Assembly: GCF_038396755.1 (NCBI RefSeq)
Contig: NZ_CP149822.1
Location: 248,001-312,000, forward strand
Reading direction: 5' to 3'
DNA length: 64,000 bases
Origin: Chitinophaga pollutisoli
Lineage (GTDB): Bacteria; Bacteroidota; Bacteroidia; Chitinophagales; Chitinophagaceae
In this document: positions 16,519-26,596 of the stretch, piece after piece
Layout of the letters: each line of letters opens with the position of its first letter
How positions within the stretch are numbered: the first letter of the stretch is position 1
Position numbers and translations under genes: made by a program
Notes under the pieces: model-generated
What the model was told of the DNA's origin: nothing
What the model saw: the letters and a program-made list of their open reading frames with translations, nothing else
Database searches by the model: none

Positions 16519-17634
16519 TTACAATCCTTTCAGTTGATCGGCCGGCACAAGTTTCGGGTCGATCTTCATGCCTTCGCGCAGGTTGCGGACGCCTTCGAAA
16601 ACGACGCGCTCGCCGGGCTTTAACCCTCCCTGTACGAGGTAAGAATGGGAAACCCTTGCGCCCGGTTCGAAGCTGCGCATCTTCACGGTATTGCCTGTAT
16701 CCACTACGTACACATAGTTTTTATCCTGCATCTCGAATACTGCTTTCTGCGGCAGCAGCAGGCAGCTGTCGATCCGGTTGGTAAGCGTCACTTTGCCGCT
16801 GGCGCCATGTTTGAGCACCTGCTGCGGGTTCGGGAAGCGCGCGCGGAATGCGATGGAGCCCGTGTTCTCCTCGAACTCGCTTTCCACGGTTTCTACATGG
16901 CCTTCGTGCACATAATGCGACCCGTCGGCCAGTTCCAGCGCCACTTTCCGGCGCGCGTCGCGGCCGTTCCTCATAAATTCGAGGTATTCGGTTTCCGATA
17001 CGTTGAAGTAAGCATACACATTGTGAATGTCGGAAACCGTAGTCAGCAGGTTGCCTTCACTGACAAAGCTGCCTGCTTTCAGGGGAATACGGTCGATGAA
17101 CCCGTCGAACGGCGCGCGGATGCTGGCGTACGACAATTGCGTGGCGGCATTGGTTTCAGCGCTGCGGGCTTCGTCGATCTTCGCGTTATAAGCGGCGAGC
17201 TTGGCCTGGGCCACTTCCAGCTCCGTCGCGGAAATCACTTTCTTCGTCACGAGCACTTTCACGCGGTCCACTTCCAGGCTGGCGGCTTTGGCCTCGGCGA
17301 TGGCGCTACTGAGCGCGGCTTTGGCGCGGGCCAGCTCCGCCCGGTGTTCTTCTTCGTTCAGGCTGAAAAGCAACTGCCCTTTCTTCACCTGCTGGCCTTC
17401 ATCGACATGAATTTTATTGAGAAAACCGTTGATGCGCGCCCTTACTTCCACGTTGCGGACGGCCTGGATATCGGCCACGTAATGGCGGTGCAGCACGGTG
17501 TCGGTCTGTTCGAGTTTTAAAACGGGAAACGACTGCACGTCGCTGTCCTGGTTGCCGGAATCTCCTTTCGTAACGCAGCCGCCCAATGTTGCGGCCACAA
17601 GGGCAATTGCGATGCCTCCTGTTATCTGGTGCAT
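16519..17634 (-). CDS. RND efflux periplasmic adaptor (MexA/AcrA family)
   Basis: A 371-residue lipoprotein (lipobox LGGC, Cys20). It shows the adaptor order: beta-barrel/lipoyl half (RNVEVRARINGFLNKIHVDEGQQVKKGQLLF), a coiled-coil hairpin rich in Ala/Lys/Glu (about 105-165), second lipoyl half (ASIRAPFDGFIDRIPLKAGSFV), beta-barrel and membrane-proximal domain. It bridges the inner-membrane pump and the outer-membrane channel encoded 32 bp downstream. First gene of the efflux operon. No regulator gene is adjacent. Confidence 0.95.
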   Translation of the reverse strand: MHQITGGIAIALVAATLGGCVTKGDSGNQDSDVQSFPVLKLEQTDTVLHRHYVADIQAVRNVEVRARINGFLNKIHVDEGQQVKKGQLLFSLNEEEHRAELARAKAALSSAIAEAKAASLEVDRVKVLVTKKVISATELEVAQAKLAAYNAKIDEARSAETNAATQLSYASIRAPFDGFIDRIPLKAGSFVSEGNLLTTVSDIHNVYAYFNVSETEYLEFMRNGRDARRKVALELADGSHYVHEGHVETVESEFEENTGSIAFRARFPNPQQVLKHGASGKVTLTNRIDSCLLLPQKAVFEMQDKNYVYVVDTGNTVKMRSFEPGARVSHSYLVQGGLKPGERVVFEGVRNLREGMKIDPKLVPADQLKGL

Positions 17635-17758
17635 AATAGGTAAAAAGATTTTGCAGGCCGGAGCAAAATGAATTGCCGGCCGCTATGTAAAAAATGCAGA
17701 ACTAACGCCCTGTTGGGGCGGGTGTGATCAATGAAGTAAAGTCAGGGAGTTGGGTAAT

Positions 17759-18154
17759 TCAAAACAATGTGAACCGGAAGAGGAAATTGTAATAAGCCGG
17801 GAGGAATGCGTCTTGTTGGAGATAGACGCCAGTTTTCTTTTCCTCGGTCACCGGTGCGAAGGTCCTGCTTGTCTGATCAGGCGCCACCTGCGGGGTGAAA
17901 TTGAACTGCTTGGAAGGCGAGCTGATGTAGAACCTGCCGCGTCGCCGGGATTGCTTCGCCCGAACGCTGGCATCATCATCTTCCAATGCATTGGTCAGGA
18001 ATGCCGACGGCACTTCCACCCCCGGATGCAGATCGAGCTCGATCATGTCCATCTCAACGGGCATCACGCCGGCACGCGCCTGCATGCTGAATCCCGCCAG
18101 GTGCTGGATACAAACAAGAAAAAGTAAAAACAATATTTGTCTGTTGATCCTCAT
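17759..18154 (-). CDS. Putative secreted protein, unknown
   Basis: A 131-residue protein beginning MRINRQILFLLFLVC, a plausible signal peptide or anchor. The start is placed here rather than at an upstream in-frame ATG (18202) because the signal then begins with basic residues. The mature part is polar, with RAKQSRRRGRFYISSPSK and an aromatic C-terminus (YYNFLFRFTLF) that resembles an outer-membrane beta-strand ending. No family recognised. Confidence 0.55.
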   Translation of the reverse strand: MRINRQILFLLFLVCIQHLAGFSMQARAGVMPVEMDMIELDLHPGVEVPSAFLTNALEDDDASVRAKQSRRRGRFYISSPSKQFNFTPQVAPDQTSRTFAPVTEEKKTGVYLQQDAFLPAYYNFLFRFTLF

Positions 18155-18355
18155 GAGTATGCGATGCAATTCATCCAACTGCAAAAATACACAAGAAGAC
18201 AAAAAATCCTATCAAATGAGGATCAACGGTCAGCCTTTTAACATAAAGTTAAAATGATCATATATATGAATGCCGCTACAGGAAAGGTTTTCACGGACAA
18301 TAGCACATTCGTCCTGCATCATGATGACTGGCATCCGGTAATAAGTACCACTATT

Positions 18356-20860
18356 TTATTGCATGGTGTCGAAGAATGCCGACAGATAGGGAGCGGTTTT
18401 ACTGTTTTTTGTTTTCGCTACCGTGGACGGCGGCCCTTCCGCCACGATGCTCCCTCCTTTCTCCCCCGCGCCCGGTCCCATATCGATGACCCAATCACTC
18501 CCCGCGATCACGCGCATGTCGTGCTCCACAACGATCACCGTGTTCCCCGCCGCCACGAGCCTTTCCAGCTGCAGCACGAGCTTGTCTACATCAGAAGGGT
18601 GCAGGCCGGTAGTGGGCTCATCCAGGACATATAATGTATTCCCACGGCCCGTACGTTGCAACTCTGTGGCCAGTTTGATGCGCTGCGCCTCTCCGCCCGA
18701 AAGTTCGGTGGCCGGCTGGCCGAGCCGCAGGTAACCCAGCCCCACATCCCGCAACACCCCCAGCGGGCGCTGCACGTTTTCGGCGCCGTCGAAGAAGGTG
18801 AAAGCCTGGTCTACCGTCATACCCAGCACTTCGGCGATATTCTTCCCACGGAACTGCACTTCCAACGTTTTCTCGTTATACCGCGCACCCTGGCAGGCGG
18901 GACAAGGAGAATACACACTCGGCAGGAAAAGTAATTCCACCATCACAAACCCTTCGCCCTCGCAGGTTTTGCATCGGCCTTTGGCAACGTTAAAGGAAAA
19001 TCGCCCCGCGTCGTATTTGCGGCTGCGCGCCATGGGCGTTTCTGCGAATATTTTCCGCACATGATCGAAGAGCCCTGTATAGGTAGCAAGGTTCGAGCGC
19101 GGCGTGCGCCCGATGGGCGCCTGGTTCACCTGCACCAGCCGAGCGATGTGTTCCATGCCGGCAAAGATCTGACCGCCCGAAACACCCGTCAGCCGGGGTT
19201 CTTCATCGTTCTCCGCTTCCGCGGAATGCCCCAGCGTTTCGGCCACCAGTTCCACCAGCGCCTGGCTCACGAGGCTCGACTTCCCCGAGCCGGAAATGCC
19301 CGTCACCGCCGTGAGCACACCCAATGGGAAACGCGCGTCGAGTCCGTGGAGATTGTTGCGGGTGATGCCTTTCAGCTCCAGCCAACGTTCCGCCGTGCGC
19401 TGCGGGCGCATGGGGATGGATTGACGGCCGAAAAGGTAGTGCCGGGTTGCGGAACCGGAGATGGCTGTCAAACCCTCGGGCGGACCGCTGTACAATATCT
19501 CTCCCCCATTGGTACCCGCGGCCGGGCCCACATCCACAATCCAATCGGCTTCGCGGATGACGTCGGTTTCGTGTTCCACCACAAAAATCGTGTTCCCTGC
19601 GGCTTTTAGGCCCTTGAGCGCGCGCAGGAGCGCTTCCGTATCCGCGGGGTGCAGACCGGCGGAGGGCTCGTCGAGCACATACACCACGCCAAAGAGATTG
19701 CTCCGGACCTGTGTGGCCAGGCGCAGCCGCTGCAGCTCACCGGGCGACAGCGTGGGCGTGCTGCGGTCGGGCGTGAGGTAACCCAGGCCGAGGTCGAGCA
19801 GTACCTGCAGGCGGGCGCAGATGTCCGCCGTAATGCGTTGCGCCACGATATTGCGTTCCGGATGGGAAACATCCGCCAATTGACGGTTATGGGCGAATGG
19901 CTCCAGGATGCCCGCGAGCTTTTCCAGCGAAAGATGCGCGATCTCCGCGATATCGAGCCCGGCGAACTTCACAGAGAGCGATTCCTTGCGGAGGCGTTTG
20001 CCTTTGCAGGAGGGGCATGGCGTGCTCACCATGTATTGCTGCACCCGTTTTTTCATCATGGCGCTCTGCGTGTGGGAGAACGTATGCAACAGGTACCGGC
20101 GCGCGCCGCTGAAGGTTCCCATGTAGCTGGGCTCTGTTTTCAATTTCAGCGCCTGCTTCGTTTCCTCCGGTGTAAATCCGGCGTATACGGGCACCGTGGG
20201 TTGTTCTTCCGTGAAAAGTATCCAGTCACGGACTTTTTTCGGCAATTCCTTCCAGGGGCGGTCCACATCGTAGCCAAGCGTTACCAGGATGTCGCGGAGG
20301 TTCTGGCCGTACCAGGCCTGCGGCCATGCGGCAATTGCGCGCCCGCGGATCGTGAGCGTGGGATCGGGGACCATGGAAGCTTCGGTGGCGTCGTAGATCA
20401 TGCCCATACCATGACAAGTCGGGCAGGCGCCTTCCGGCGTATTGGGAGAAAATGCCTCTGCGTGGATAATGGGTTGGTTGCGGGGATATTGGCCTGCGCG
20501 GGAATACAGCATGCGCATCAGGTTGCCGAGGGTGGTTACGCTGCCGACGGACGACCGCGTGGTAGGCGCGCCGCGTTGTTGCTGGAGCGCTACCGCCGGC
20601 GGGAGGCCATCGATGTCATCCACATCCGGCACCGACAATTGATGGAAAAGCCTTCTCGCATATGGCGAAACGGATTCCAGGTAACGCCTTTGCGCTTCAG
20701 CGTAGAGGGTGCCGAATGCGAGGGAAGATTTTCCCGACCCCGAAACGCCGGTGAAAACCACGAGTGCGTCCCGCGGGATTTCCAGGTCTACGTTTTTAAG
20801 GTTGTGCTCTCTGGCGCCGCGGACGGTTACGAATCCGGGCTTCGGTGAATAGTGCGTCAT
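18356..20860 (-). CDS. UvrA-like excinuclease ATPase, short form
   Basis: An 834-residue protein with two ABC ATPase modules: Walker [14 protein letters not shown] near residue 38 and [13 protein letters not shown] near 520; signature segments [12 protein letters not shown] and [12 protein letters not shown]. Cysteine pairs CPTC/CPSC and CKTC/CPAC mark the zinc modules. Canonical UvrA is about 940 residues; the region that normally carries the UvrB-binding domain is reduced here. Such short forms (UvrA2 class) are thought to act in damage tolerance or drug resistance rather than classical excision with UvrB. It stands alone, so the housekeeping uvrA is probably elsewhere. Confidence 0.92.
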   Translation of the reverse strand: MTHYSPKPGFVTVRGAREHNLKNVDLEIPRDALVVFTGVSGSGKSSLAFGTLYAEAQRRYLESVSPYARRLFHQLSVPDVDDIDGLPPAVALQQQRGAPTTRSSVGSVTTLGNLMRMLYSRAGQYPRNQPIIHAEAFSPNTPEGACPTCHGMGMIYDATEASMVPDPTLTIRGRAIAAWPQAWYGQNLRDILVTLGYDVDRPWKELPKKVRDWILFTEEQPTVPVYAGFTPEETKQALKLKTEPSYMGTFSGARRYLLHTFSHTQSAMMKKRVQQYMVSTPCPSCKGKRLRKESLSVKFAGLDIAEIAHLSLEKLAGILEPFAHNRQLADVSHPERNIVAQRITADICARLQVLLDLGLGYLTPDRSTPTLSPGELQRLRLATQVRSNLFGVVYVLDEPSAGLHPADTEALLRALKGLKAAGNTIFVVEHETDVIREADWIVDVGPAAGTNGGEILYSGPPEGLTAISGSATRHYLFGRQSIPMRPQRTAERWLELKGITRNNLHGLDARFPLGVLTAVTGISGSGKSSLVSQALVELVAETLGHSAEAENDEEPRLTGVSGGQIFAGMEHIARLVQVNQAPIGRTPRSNLATYTGLFDHVRKIFAETPMARSRKYDAGRFSFNVAKGRCKTCEGEGFVMVELLFLPSVYSPCPACQGARYNEKTLEVQFRGKNIAEVLGMTVDQAFTFFDGAENVQRPLGVLRDVGLGYLRLGQPATELSGGEAQRIKLATELQRTGRGNTLYVLDEPTTGLHPSDVDKLVLQLERLVAAGNTVIVVEHDMRVIAGSDWVIDMGPGAGEKGGSIVAEGPPSTVAKTKNSKTAPYLSAFFDTMQ

Positions 20861-20888
20861 ATCAAATGTATTCCCCGCAAAAATACGA

Positions 20889-20915
20889 ACGGGCCGGGAG
20901 ATAGCCCCGGCCCGT
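20889..20915. terminator. Bidirectional terminator hairpin
   Basis: Stem ACGGGCCGGG / CCCGGCCCGT with a 7-nt loop, followed by TCTTTA. It lies between the small gene at 20927-21196 and the UvrA-like gene, both on the minus strand, and would end transcription of the former. Confidence 0.75.
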
Positions 20916-20926
20916 CTTTATATTCG

Positions 20927-21196
20927 CTAGTTCAGTTGCGAACTTTGTAATCTTTGCGTGGCCACGATAATCCGCATCATGCGGTATTCCGGGATTTCCA
21001 ACAGCTCTGCCAGCTGCTTTACATCCTCCACGGAAACACTGCCGATATCCGTGAACCACTCCCGCAACTGCGCTTCTGAAATATGCGTGTCGCGGCTGAG
21101 TTCATGCAGCGGAACCGCCAGGTATAACTCCTGAAATGTCGTGATCTTGTTTTCCCAGATTAGGTTGCGGATGATGGTATACTGCTCGTGTATCAT
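20927..21196 (-). CDS. Small protein with possible helix-turn-helix, unknown
   Basis: An 89-residue, mostly helical protein. The middle part (LHELSRDTHISEAQLREWFTD) and LAELLEIPEYRMMRIIV look like helical segments of an HTH or four-helix fold, but no known family is matched with confidence. It has its own upstream AT-rich region containing TACATTTTG on the minus strand, close to the -7 consensus. Isolated by hairpins on both sides. Confidence 0.6.
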   Translation of the reverse strand: MIHEQYTIIRNLIWENKITTFQELYLAVPLHELSRDTHISEAQLREWFTDIGSVSVEDVKQLAELLEIPEYRMMRIIVATQRLQSSQLN

Positions 21197-21430
21197 ATGG
21201 TTCAGCGTTGTGTTGTACGATAAATATCAAAATGTAGGCCTGAATATTGGGGTGAATATTTAAATATTTGAAAATTAATTGGTTAACTTTTTTACAAAGG
21301 ATATAACACCGTAGCCACAGCTGTGAAAAAATGTCCACACTGTTGCCTTTGATTTAAAAATAGGCAATCTTTTTTTGAATTCATAGGCCTCGTTTTCCGA
21401 GGTGTGAAATAGCCATTTGAAACAAGAAAA

Positions 21431-21461
21431 AAGCCGGCGGAACTGGGGAGTCCGCCGGCTT
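21431..21461 (-). terminator. Rho-independent terminator
   Basis: Read on the minus strand: an 11-bp GC-rich stem (AAGCCGGCGGA / TCCGCCGGCTT), 9-nt loop, followed by a T-run. Position fits, in minus-strand direction, the end of the secreted-protein gene at 21484-23118. The rest of 21197-21430 holds only AT-rich sequence and a small CCTCG/CGAGG hairpin. Confidence 0.85.
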
Positions 21462-21483
21462 GTCAGGGTATTAAAAAGGTAGA

Positions 21484-23118
21484 TTAAGGTTCCATCCAAA
21501 CCAGGTGTACCTGCTTGGCTTTGTGGATATCCAGGCGAAGGGTAACGAATAGGTTTTGGTCTTCGTTGAAGTCCGAAACGGGAAGCAGTGCCAGGTGATG
21601 GTCTTTCCGGCCTTTGCTTTCTCCAAAAAGCCAGGATCTCGCAGGAATCATCTCTTTTTCAAGCGGGAAATAAAAGGCGTCGCAAGCTTTGAGGCCCTTC
21701 ACCTGCTGAGGATCCTTTCCTTTCGCGATTCGCTTGTCATTTTCTTCCACATCATTGTATAACACGTATTCCTTGCCCTTGGAGCGCAGGAGAACAAATG
21801 TTTTATATTGGTCACCATCGTTCAGCAGTACTGCGCGTCCCTCGCGCTGGCGATGGTAAAACGTAGGCGGATGGGCGGTCCACATATAATGATCTTTTGG
21901 AAGATACCAGCTATTGATGAGGTCACTGTTTGCGTCGTAGTGCATCAGGCCAAGGTGCTCCACGATAGTGTACGACCGGCTGGACATCCGGCTGAAACCA
22001 GCAGGCACGCCATTGGTACCGCCGGTAGGCAATCCGCCTGTAGTATGTGTTACCACCCGGATTTCCTCCATGGCTACAGTGTAGCTGCCGTCTTTATACA
22101 CGAACATGTTGACAGGTGTAGCAGTGAACTTTTCCCTGGAGCCAAAAACTGCTGTTGCCTTTTCCTGTATGGCATTCGGCACGATCTCATCATGTTTTTT
22201 TGCATCTAGTTTTTTGGGATCCATATGGAACAGCCAGAGCTCCCCGCGGCCGTTGCTGTTTTTGTAGGGCGCGAAGGCCAGCAGCATGATCTTTCCCGTG
22301 GCGGCATTATACCGCAGGATACCTCTCTTCAGGTCCTGGTCGTGCGTGAATTTCAATTCCGTCATTTTCATGTCCGCGTCTCCTGCCGCCAGTTCTGCCA
22401 TCACGACCGTATTTTCCTTACCGCCGCTGGCGCGTGTATTACGGGCATATCCCAGGCAATATACAGTAGACCCAACGAAAGTCATATCCATGAAGTTGAT
22501 ATACTTGTATTTATCCTGGGGCGATTTATAATAAGAACGTGCGATTTCTTTATGATCTCCGTCGTAGAGCACCAATTCGAGCCGCTTGTTGCGGTCACTT
22601 TCGAAGCTATTGAACATGGCTACGGCATATTGATCGCTGTTGGGATCTTTCTCCGCATAAAATCCCGGTGGTGAAACGCCGCCGAAAGCCATGGCATATC
22701 CTTGGCCCAGGTTGAGCTTCTTCAGTTCACCGATTACTGCTTCGCTGATGATAGTACCTTTCACACCATCAATGACCAGGCGGTGAAGTACCGGCACCTT
22801 GGCTTCCACTTCATTAATGAGCATTACCACATTACCTTTCGCTTCAAACATCGCTTCCACATTCCCGGCTTTGATTTTGCCAAGTTTTGGACGGAGATTT
22901 TTAGCCGTTTTCTGCTTATGCTTTTCATCAAATATTTTAATATCAATACCGGTTTTCAGATTGATGACAGCCAGCACGGTATAACCGTTTTTCATCTGGA
23001 TAATCCGGGCGAAACCGTCTTCCGGTTCCTGGAACGAATTGCTTTTGGCGATTTCCTTGAATTGGGCGAACGCTGCAAGTTGGAGCAGCACCAATAGGCT
23101 GCTGAGTATTAATTTCAT
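21484..23118 (-). CDS. Secreted protein of about 544 residues, unknown
   Basis: Begins with a signal peptide MKLILSSLLVLLQLAAFAQ; the start at 23118 is chosen because the upstream extension lacks signal character. The mature protein is rich in beta-strand-like segments with repeated alternation of hydrophobic strand and polar turn, suggesting a propeller-like fold (for example NGYTVLAVINLKTGIDIKIFD). No catalytic motif is recognised. It is likely periplasmic or surface-exposed. It stands as a single gene with its own terminator. Confidence 0.75.
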   Translation of the reverse strand: MKLILSSLLVLLQLAAFAQFKEIAKSNSFQEPEDGFARIIQMKNGYTVLAVINLKTGIDIKIFDEKHKQKTAKNLRPKLGKIKAGNVEAMFEAKGNVVMLINEVEAKVPVLHRLVIDGVKGTIISEAVIGELKKLNLGQGYAMAFGGVSPPGFYAEKDPNSDQYAVAMFNSFESDRNKRLELVLYDGDHKEIARSYYKSPQDKYKYINFMDMTFVGSTVYCLGYARNTRASGGKENTVVMAELAAGDADMKMTELKFTHDQDLKRGILRYNAATGKIMLLAFAPYKNSNGRGELWLFHMDPKKLDAKKHDEIVPNAIQEKATAVFGSREKFTATPVNMFVYKDGSYTVAMEEIRVVTHTTGGLPTGGTNGVPAGFSRMSSRSYTIVEHLGLMHYDANSDLINSWYLPKDHYMWTAHPPTFYHRQREGRAVLLNDGDQYKTFVLLRSKGKEYVLYNDVEENDKRIAKGKDPQQVKGLKACDAFYFPLEKEMIPARSWLFGESKGRKDHHLALLPVSDFNEDQNLFVTLRLDIHKAKQVHLVWMEP

Positions 23119-23340
23119 ATAGCAAGGGATTATTTGTACACTCACATGGTTTTGGGAAGGCAAAGATACGTAGCCGCACCGGATTGCCACGGGAATTTTC
23201 GTGTTATCCGGCTGGCGATATTTCGCGGTTTCACCACGCCCCCAAGTGGCCTCATTCCTGACTTCTCATCAAACTATTTCAGGATCAGGATGTTATATCC
23301 CGGCATGCAATTCGTCTTTACCCCTCAAATTCAATTCACC

Positions 23341-24330
23341 ATGAGCCATAAAAACGACAATGCGGCCGATTATTCCGCTGACCCTCACCTGACGCCTGCA
23401 GTCAAAAAATTCCTGGACATCCTGAATGCTCCCGGCAATGTACCCGTCGAAAGCCTTCCCGTCCCGGAAGCCCGGCAAGTGCTCACGGGCGCCCAGCAAT
23501 CGGTCAAAACGGACCTTTCCAGCGTAACCATCACCGAAAAAACCATCACTGCCGGCGATTTCACGTTGCTCCTGCACATTGTAAAGCCCGAAGGCGCCGC
23601 CCCGCTCCTCCCGGGATTCCTGTTCATCCACGGCGGCGGTTGGGTATTGGGCGACTTCCCCACGCACCAGCGCCTCGTGCGCGACCTCGTCGTTCATTCC
23701 GGCGCGGCGGCGGTGTTCGTAAATTACACCCCTACGCCTGACCAACACTATCCCCGCGCGATCGACGAAATCTTCGCCGCCACGCAATGGCTCGCCGAAA
23801 ACGGCCGGGAAATAGGGGTGGATGGTAACAATATCGCTATCGTGGGCAACAGCGTGGGCGGCAATATGAGCGCGGTCACCGCCATCCGCTGCAACGAAAA
23901 AGGCGGCCCGAAGCTGAAGTGCCAGGTGCTGATGTGGCCGGTTACCAATGCGGATTTCGAGACCAAATCCTGGCGCCGGTATGGCGAGCAGCGTTTTCTC
24001 ACCGCATCGCTCATGAAATGGATGTGGAGCCTCTACACCACGAAAGACGCGCAGCGCGATGAGCCCTATGCTTCTCCCCTGCAGGCTGATGAAAAACAGC
24101 TCAGGGGCCTCCCGCCCACGCTCATCCAGGTGGCGGAAAACGATATCCTCCGCTCTGAAGGAGAAGCCTACGGCCGGAAGCTCTCCGAAGCCGGCGTGCA
24201 GGCCACTACTATCCGGTACCTGGGCGTTATCCACGACTGGGGCTTGCTGAACGGTCTCGCTCATCTTCCCGAAACCCGCTCCCTCGTGCTGCATGCGGCG
24301 GCGGAACTGCGATATCATCTCGGGATGTAA
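23341..24330 (+). CDS. Alpha/beta hydrolase, hormone-sensitive lipase family
   Basis: A 329-residue esterase of family IV type. It shows the oxyanion motif HGGGW, the nucleophile elbow GNSVGGN with Ser171, an acidic residue in NDILRSEGE and the C-terminal His in HDWGLLNGL. These enzymes cleave short-chain acyl esters. The start MSHKNDNAADYS is preferred; an open frame extends to 23134 but without homologous sequence. No signal peptide from this start, so the enzyme is probably cytoplasmic. A strong hairpin follows. Confidence 0.9.
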   Translation: MSHKNDNAADYSADPHLTPAVKKFLDILNAPGNVPVESLPVPEARQVLTGAQQSVKTDLSSVTITEKTITAGDFTLLLHIVKPEGAAPLLPGFLFIHGGGWVLGDFPTHQRLVRDLVVHSGAAAVFVNYTPTPDQHYPRAIDEIFAATQWLAENGREIGVDGNNIAIVGNSVGGNMSAVTAIRCNEKGGPKLKCQVLMWPVTNADFETKSWRRYGEQRFLTASLMKWMWSLYTTKDAQRDEPYASPLQADEKQLRGLPPTLIQVAENDILRSEGEAYGRKLSEAGVQATTIRYLGVIHDWGLLNGLAHLPETRSLVLHAAAELRYHLGM

Positions 24331-24350
24331 TACTATCCTGCTGTATAATA

Positions 24351-24380
24351 AAATGGTTGCCTTTCGCAAGGCAACCATTT
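24351..24380. terminator. Bidirectional terminator hairpin
   Basis: Perfect 13-bp stem AAATGGTTGCCTT / AAGGCAACCATTT with TCGC tetraloop, flanked by A and T runs, between the convergent hydrolase and nitronate monooxygenase genes. Confidence 0.9.
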
Positions 24381-24421
24381 TCTGATTATGAGCTGGTGCA
24401 GATAAATAAAATGTTAGGGTG

Positions 24422-25483
24422 TCACTTTCGCCAGCATGCGGAGAGCTCCTCCATCAGCGCAGCGGCATGCCGGTGATGCAGGTGCCCGGCGGCCTGTCCG
24501 GCCCAAACGGCGGAATATTCCCACTGTCCGGACTCCAGCGCCGCCTGCCTGACGGGCGCCATCAATTGTGATTGCAGTGGGAAAGGCGCCAGTTCGCATT
24601 CCATTCCCGCAAATCTTCCGGCCATTTCCGTGCGCACCGCGCGGGCGAGGCGGCCGGTATAGATGCGGGTGAGTTCGGTAAAGCGCGCCGCCGGCGAAAA
24701 CAGGCGTGTTCTGTAAGGCGCGGTGGCGCCTGATTCTTCGCAGGCCAGGAACGCTGTTCCGATTTGCACGGCGGAAGCTCCCAGCCGCAGCGCCGCTTCC
24801 ACGCCAGCCGCGTCCGCAATACCGCCGGCGGCCACGATAGGCTTGCGCACCGATTTCGCCAGTTGCTGCGTGAGCGTAAAAACACCCGTCAGCGAATCTT
24901 CCGGCCTCCGGAGGAAACTAGGCCGGTGGCCGCCCGCCTCAAACCCCGCCGCCACAATCACATCCACATCCGCCGCTTCGAGGGCAAGGCCCTCTTCCAG
25001 GGTTGTAGCCGCGCCCGCAGTTACGATCCCCTGACGCCGGCATTCTTCCAGTATCTTTTTATCCGGAATCCCGAATACGAAGGAGAACACCGCGGGCTTC
25101 ACGGCCAGCATGGCTTCCGCTTGCACTTCGAACTTGCTTTCTATGGAGATGGCAGGCGCGGGAACGGGGATCCCCAGCTCAACGAAAACCGGTCCGAACA
25201 ATGCTTTCACCCCGTCGAAATCCGCGTCCGTGTAGGTGGACAATGCATCGTCCACGTCAGAAACCCACAGATTAAGGTTCCAGGGTTGCGCCGTCAGTTT
25301 CCGGATATCAGCGGCCAGGGAGTGTATTTCTTCCGGCCGGAGCGTATACGCGCCGTAGCCGCCCAGGCCACCCGCTTCGGAAACCGCCGCCACAAGGGCC
25401 GGGGTGGATAATCCCGCTCCCATCGGGCCCTGGAAAATGGGATAGCGGATCGCCAGCATGTCTGTAATCGTATTGGGGTGCAT
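24422..25483 (-). CDS. Nitronate monooxygenase (NMO/2-nitropropane dioxygenase family)
   Basis: A 353-residue FMN-dependent TIM barrel. The N-terminal PIFQGPMGAGLSTPALVAAVSEAGGLG, the AAGFEAGGHRPS segment with the catalytic-type His, and VAAGGIADAAGVEAALRLGASAVQIGTAFLA are family signatures. It oxidises toxic alkyl nitronates to carbonyl compounds and nitrite. The start at 25483 gives the canonical length; the upstream extension to 25531 has no family sequence. Monocistronic, divergent from a methyltransferase gene. Confidence 0.92.
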   Translation of the reverse strand: MHPNTITDMLAIRYPIFQGPMGAGLSTPALVAAVSEAGGLGGYGAYTLRPEEIHSLAADIRKLTAQPWNLNLWVSDVDDALSTYTDADFDGVKALFGPVFVELGIPVPAPAISIESKFEVQAEAMLAVKPAVFSFVFGIPDKKILEECRRQGIVTAGAATTLEEGLALEAADVDVIVAAGFEAGGHRPSFLRRPEDSLTGVFTLTQQLAKSVRKPIVAAGGIADAAGVEAALRLGASAVQIGTAFLACEESGATAPYRTRLFSPAARFTELTRIYTGRLARAVRTEMAGRFAGMECELAPFPLQSQLMAPVRQAALESGQWEYSAVWAGQAAGHLHHRHAAALMEELSACWRK

Positions 25484-25581
25484 ATAACGCCGTTTATACC
25501 ACCAAGTTAGCGCGCTTTGCGGTTCCGGCATGTGACGGAAGTCACCTTTTCCTCCGCGGCGTTTTATCGGGCAGGAATAGT

Positions 25582-25589
25582 TACTTTTG
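25582..25589 (+). promoter_or_regulatory. Bacteroidota -7 element TACTTTTG
   Basis: TACTTTTG fits TAnnTTTG exactly. It ends 17 bp before the ATG at 25607, which supports that start for the methyltransferase and implies a very short leader. The -33 region is GTTTTA, not a clear TTG. Confidence 0.5.
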
Positions 25590-25606
25590 CAGAAACCGCC
25601 CGCCCC

Positions 25607-26341
25607 ATGAAAGATGTTTTCTCAGAACAGTCCGGGGACTATGTGAAATTCCGCCCCCACTACCCCGGAGCGCTATTCGAATACCTCCGCTCGATCGTTC
25701 CCGCCACCAACCTCGCCTGGGATTGCGGTACGGGAAACGGACAAGTCGCCGAACAACTCGCCGCATTTTTCGCAAAAGTGGAAGCCACGGATATCAGCCG
25801 CCAGCAACTCGACAAGGCGCGGCCCAATCCGCATATCCGATACACTCTCCAGCCGGCGGAAAAAACGGATTTCGCGGATGGTTCGTTCGACCTGGTGACC
25901 GTAGCGCAGGCCATCCACTGGTTCGACTTCGACGCGTTTTACAAGGAAGTGAACCGCACCCTCAAACCCGGGGGCATCCTGGCAGTTATCGGGTACGGAC
26001 TGCTGCACATTACCCCTGAAATCGATACCGTCATCCGGCAACTGTATGTTGAGATCGTGGGAAAATACTGGGACCGCGAGCGCAAGTACGTCGACGAAAA
26101 TTACCTCACTATCCCCTTTCCCTATCCGCCCGTTCCGACACCCTATTTTGCGCACAAGGAGACCTGGAGCCGGGAGCATCTAACCGGCTACCTTTCCACC
26201 TGGTCAGCCGTACAGCATTACATGAAGGAAGAACACCGCGACCCCGTGGCCCTCATCGCAGAAGCGCTGCATGCTGCCTGGGGCGATACCCCGGAACGGG
26301 AAGTGCATTTCCCCATCCTGTTGCGCATCGGGCAGGTTTGA
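25607..26341 (+). CDS. Class I SAM-dependent methyltransferase
   Basis: A 244-residue protein. Motif I is WDCGTGNGQVAEQL, followed by VEATDISRQQLDKA, the acidic loop and SFDLVTVAQAIHWFDFDAFYKEVNRTLKPGGILAVIGYG, all typical of the Methyltransf_11 group related to TMT1/trans-aconitate-type enzymes. The substrate is unknown. The start at 25607 follows an exact -7 promoter element; upstream in-frame codons lack family sequence. Confidence 0.92.
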   Translation: MKDVFSEQSGDYVKFRPHYPGALFEYLRSIVPATNLAWDCGTGNGQVAEQLAAFFAKVEATDISRQQLDKARPNPHIRYTLQPAEKTDFADGSFDLVTVAQAIHWFDFDAFYKEVNRTLKPGGILAVIGYGLLHITPEIDTVIRQLYVEIVGKYWDRERKYVDENYLTIPFPYPPVPTPYFAHKETWSREHLTGYLSTWSAVQHYMKEEHRDPVALIAEALHAAWGDTPEREVHFPILLRIGQV

Positions 26342-26465
26342 TCCCGTATGGCCAAACTATATCTCAAAAATACATTGAACTACCGTCCGCAGTTAAATTA
26401 TGTGGCCACCGCCGTTCAAACGTGGGGTGAGTATGCGTAAATGTTGGGGTAAGCGGATTTTCCTG

Positions 26466-26577
26466 CGTTCATCCTTCGCTCATCCTTCGTTCATCCTTCG
26501 TCCAAACACCCTCATACCCGTACCACGAGCGAACACGTTCGAAGGATGAACGAAGGATGTCAGTAGGATGTCAGCAG
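26466..26577. repeat. Phased 11-bp repeat hairpin element, copy A
   Basis: The left arm holds CATCCTTCG three times at exact 11-bp intervals (26470, 26481, 26492). The right arm holds the reverse complement CGAAGGATG at 26540 and 26551 and a variant at 26562, again 11 bp apart, then TCAGCAG. The centre contains CAAACACCCTCATACC. It could form a long stem-loop or bind a protein once per helical turn. It lies in a 370-bp gene-free stretch (26342-26711) whose first 120 bp show nothing else. Confidence 0.85.
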
Positions 26578-26596
26578 CATTTGAGATCCTGCTTGC

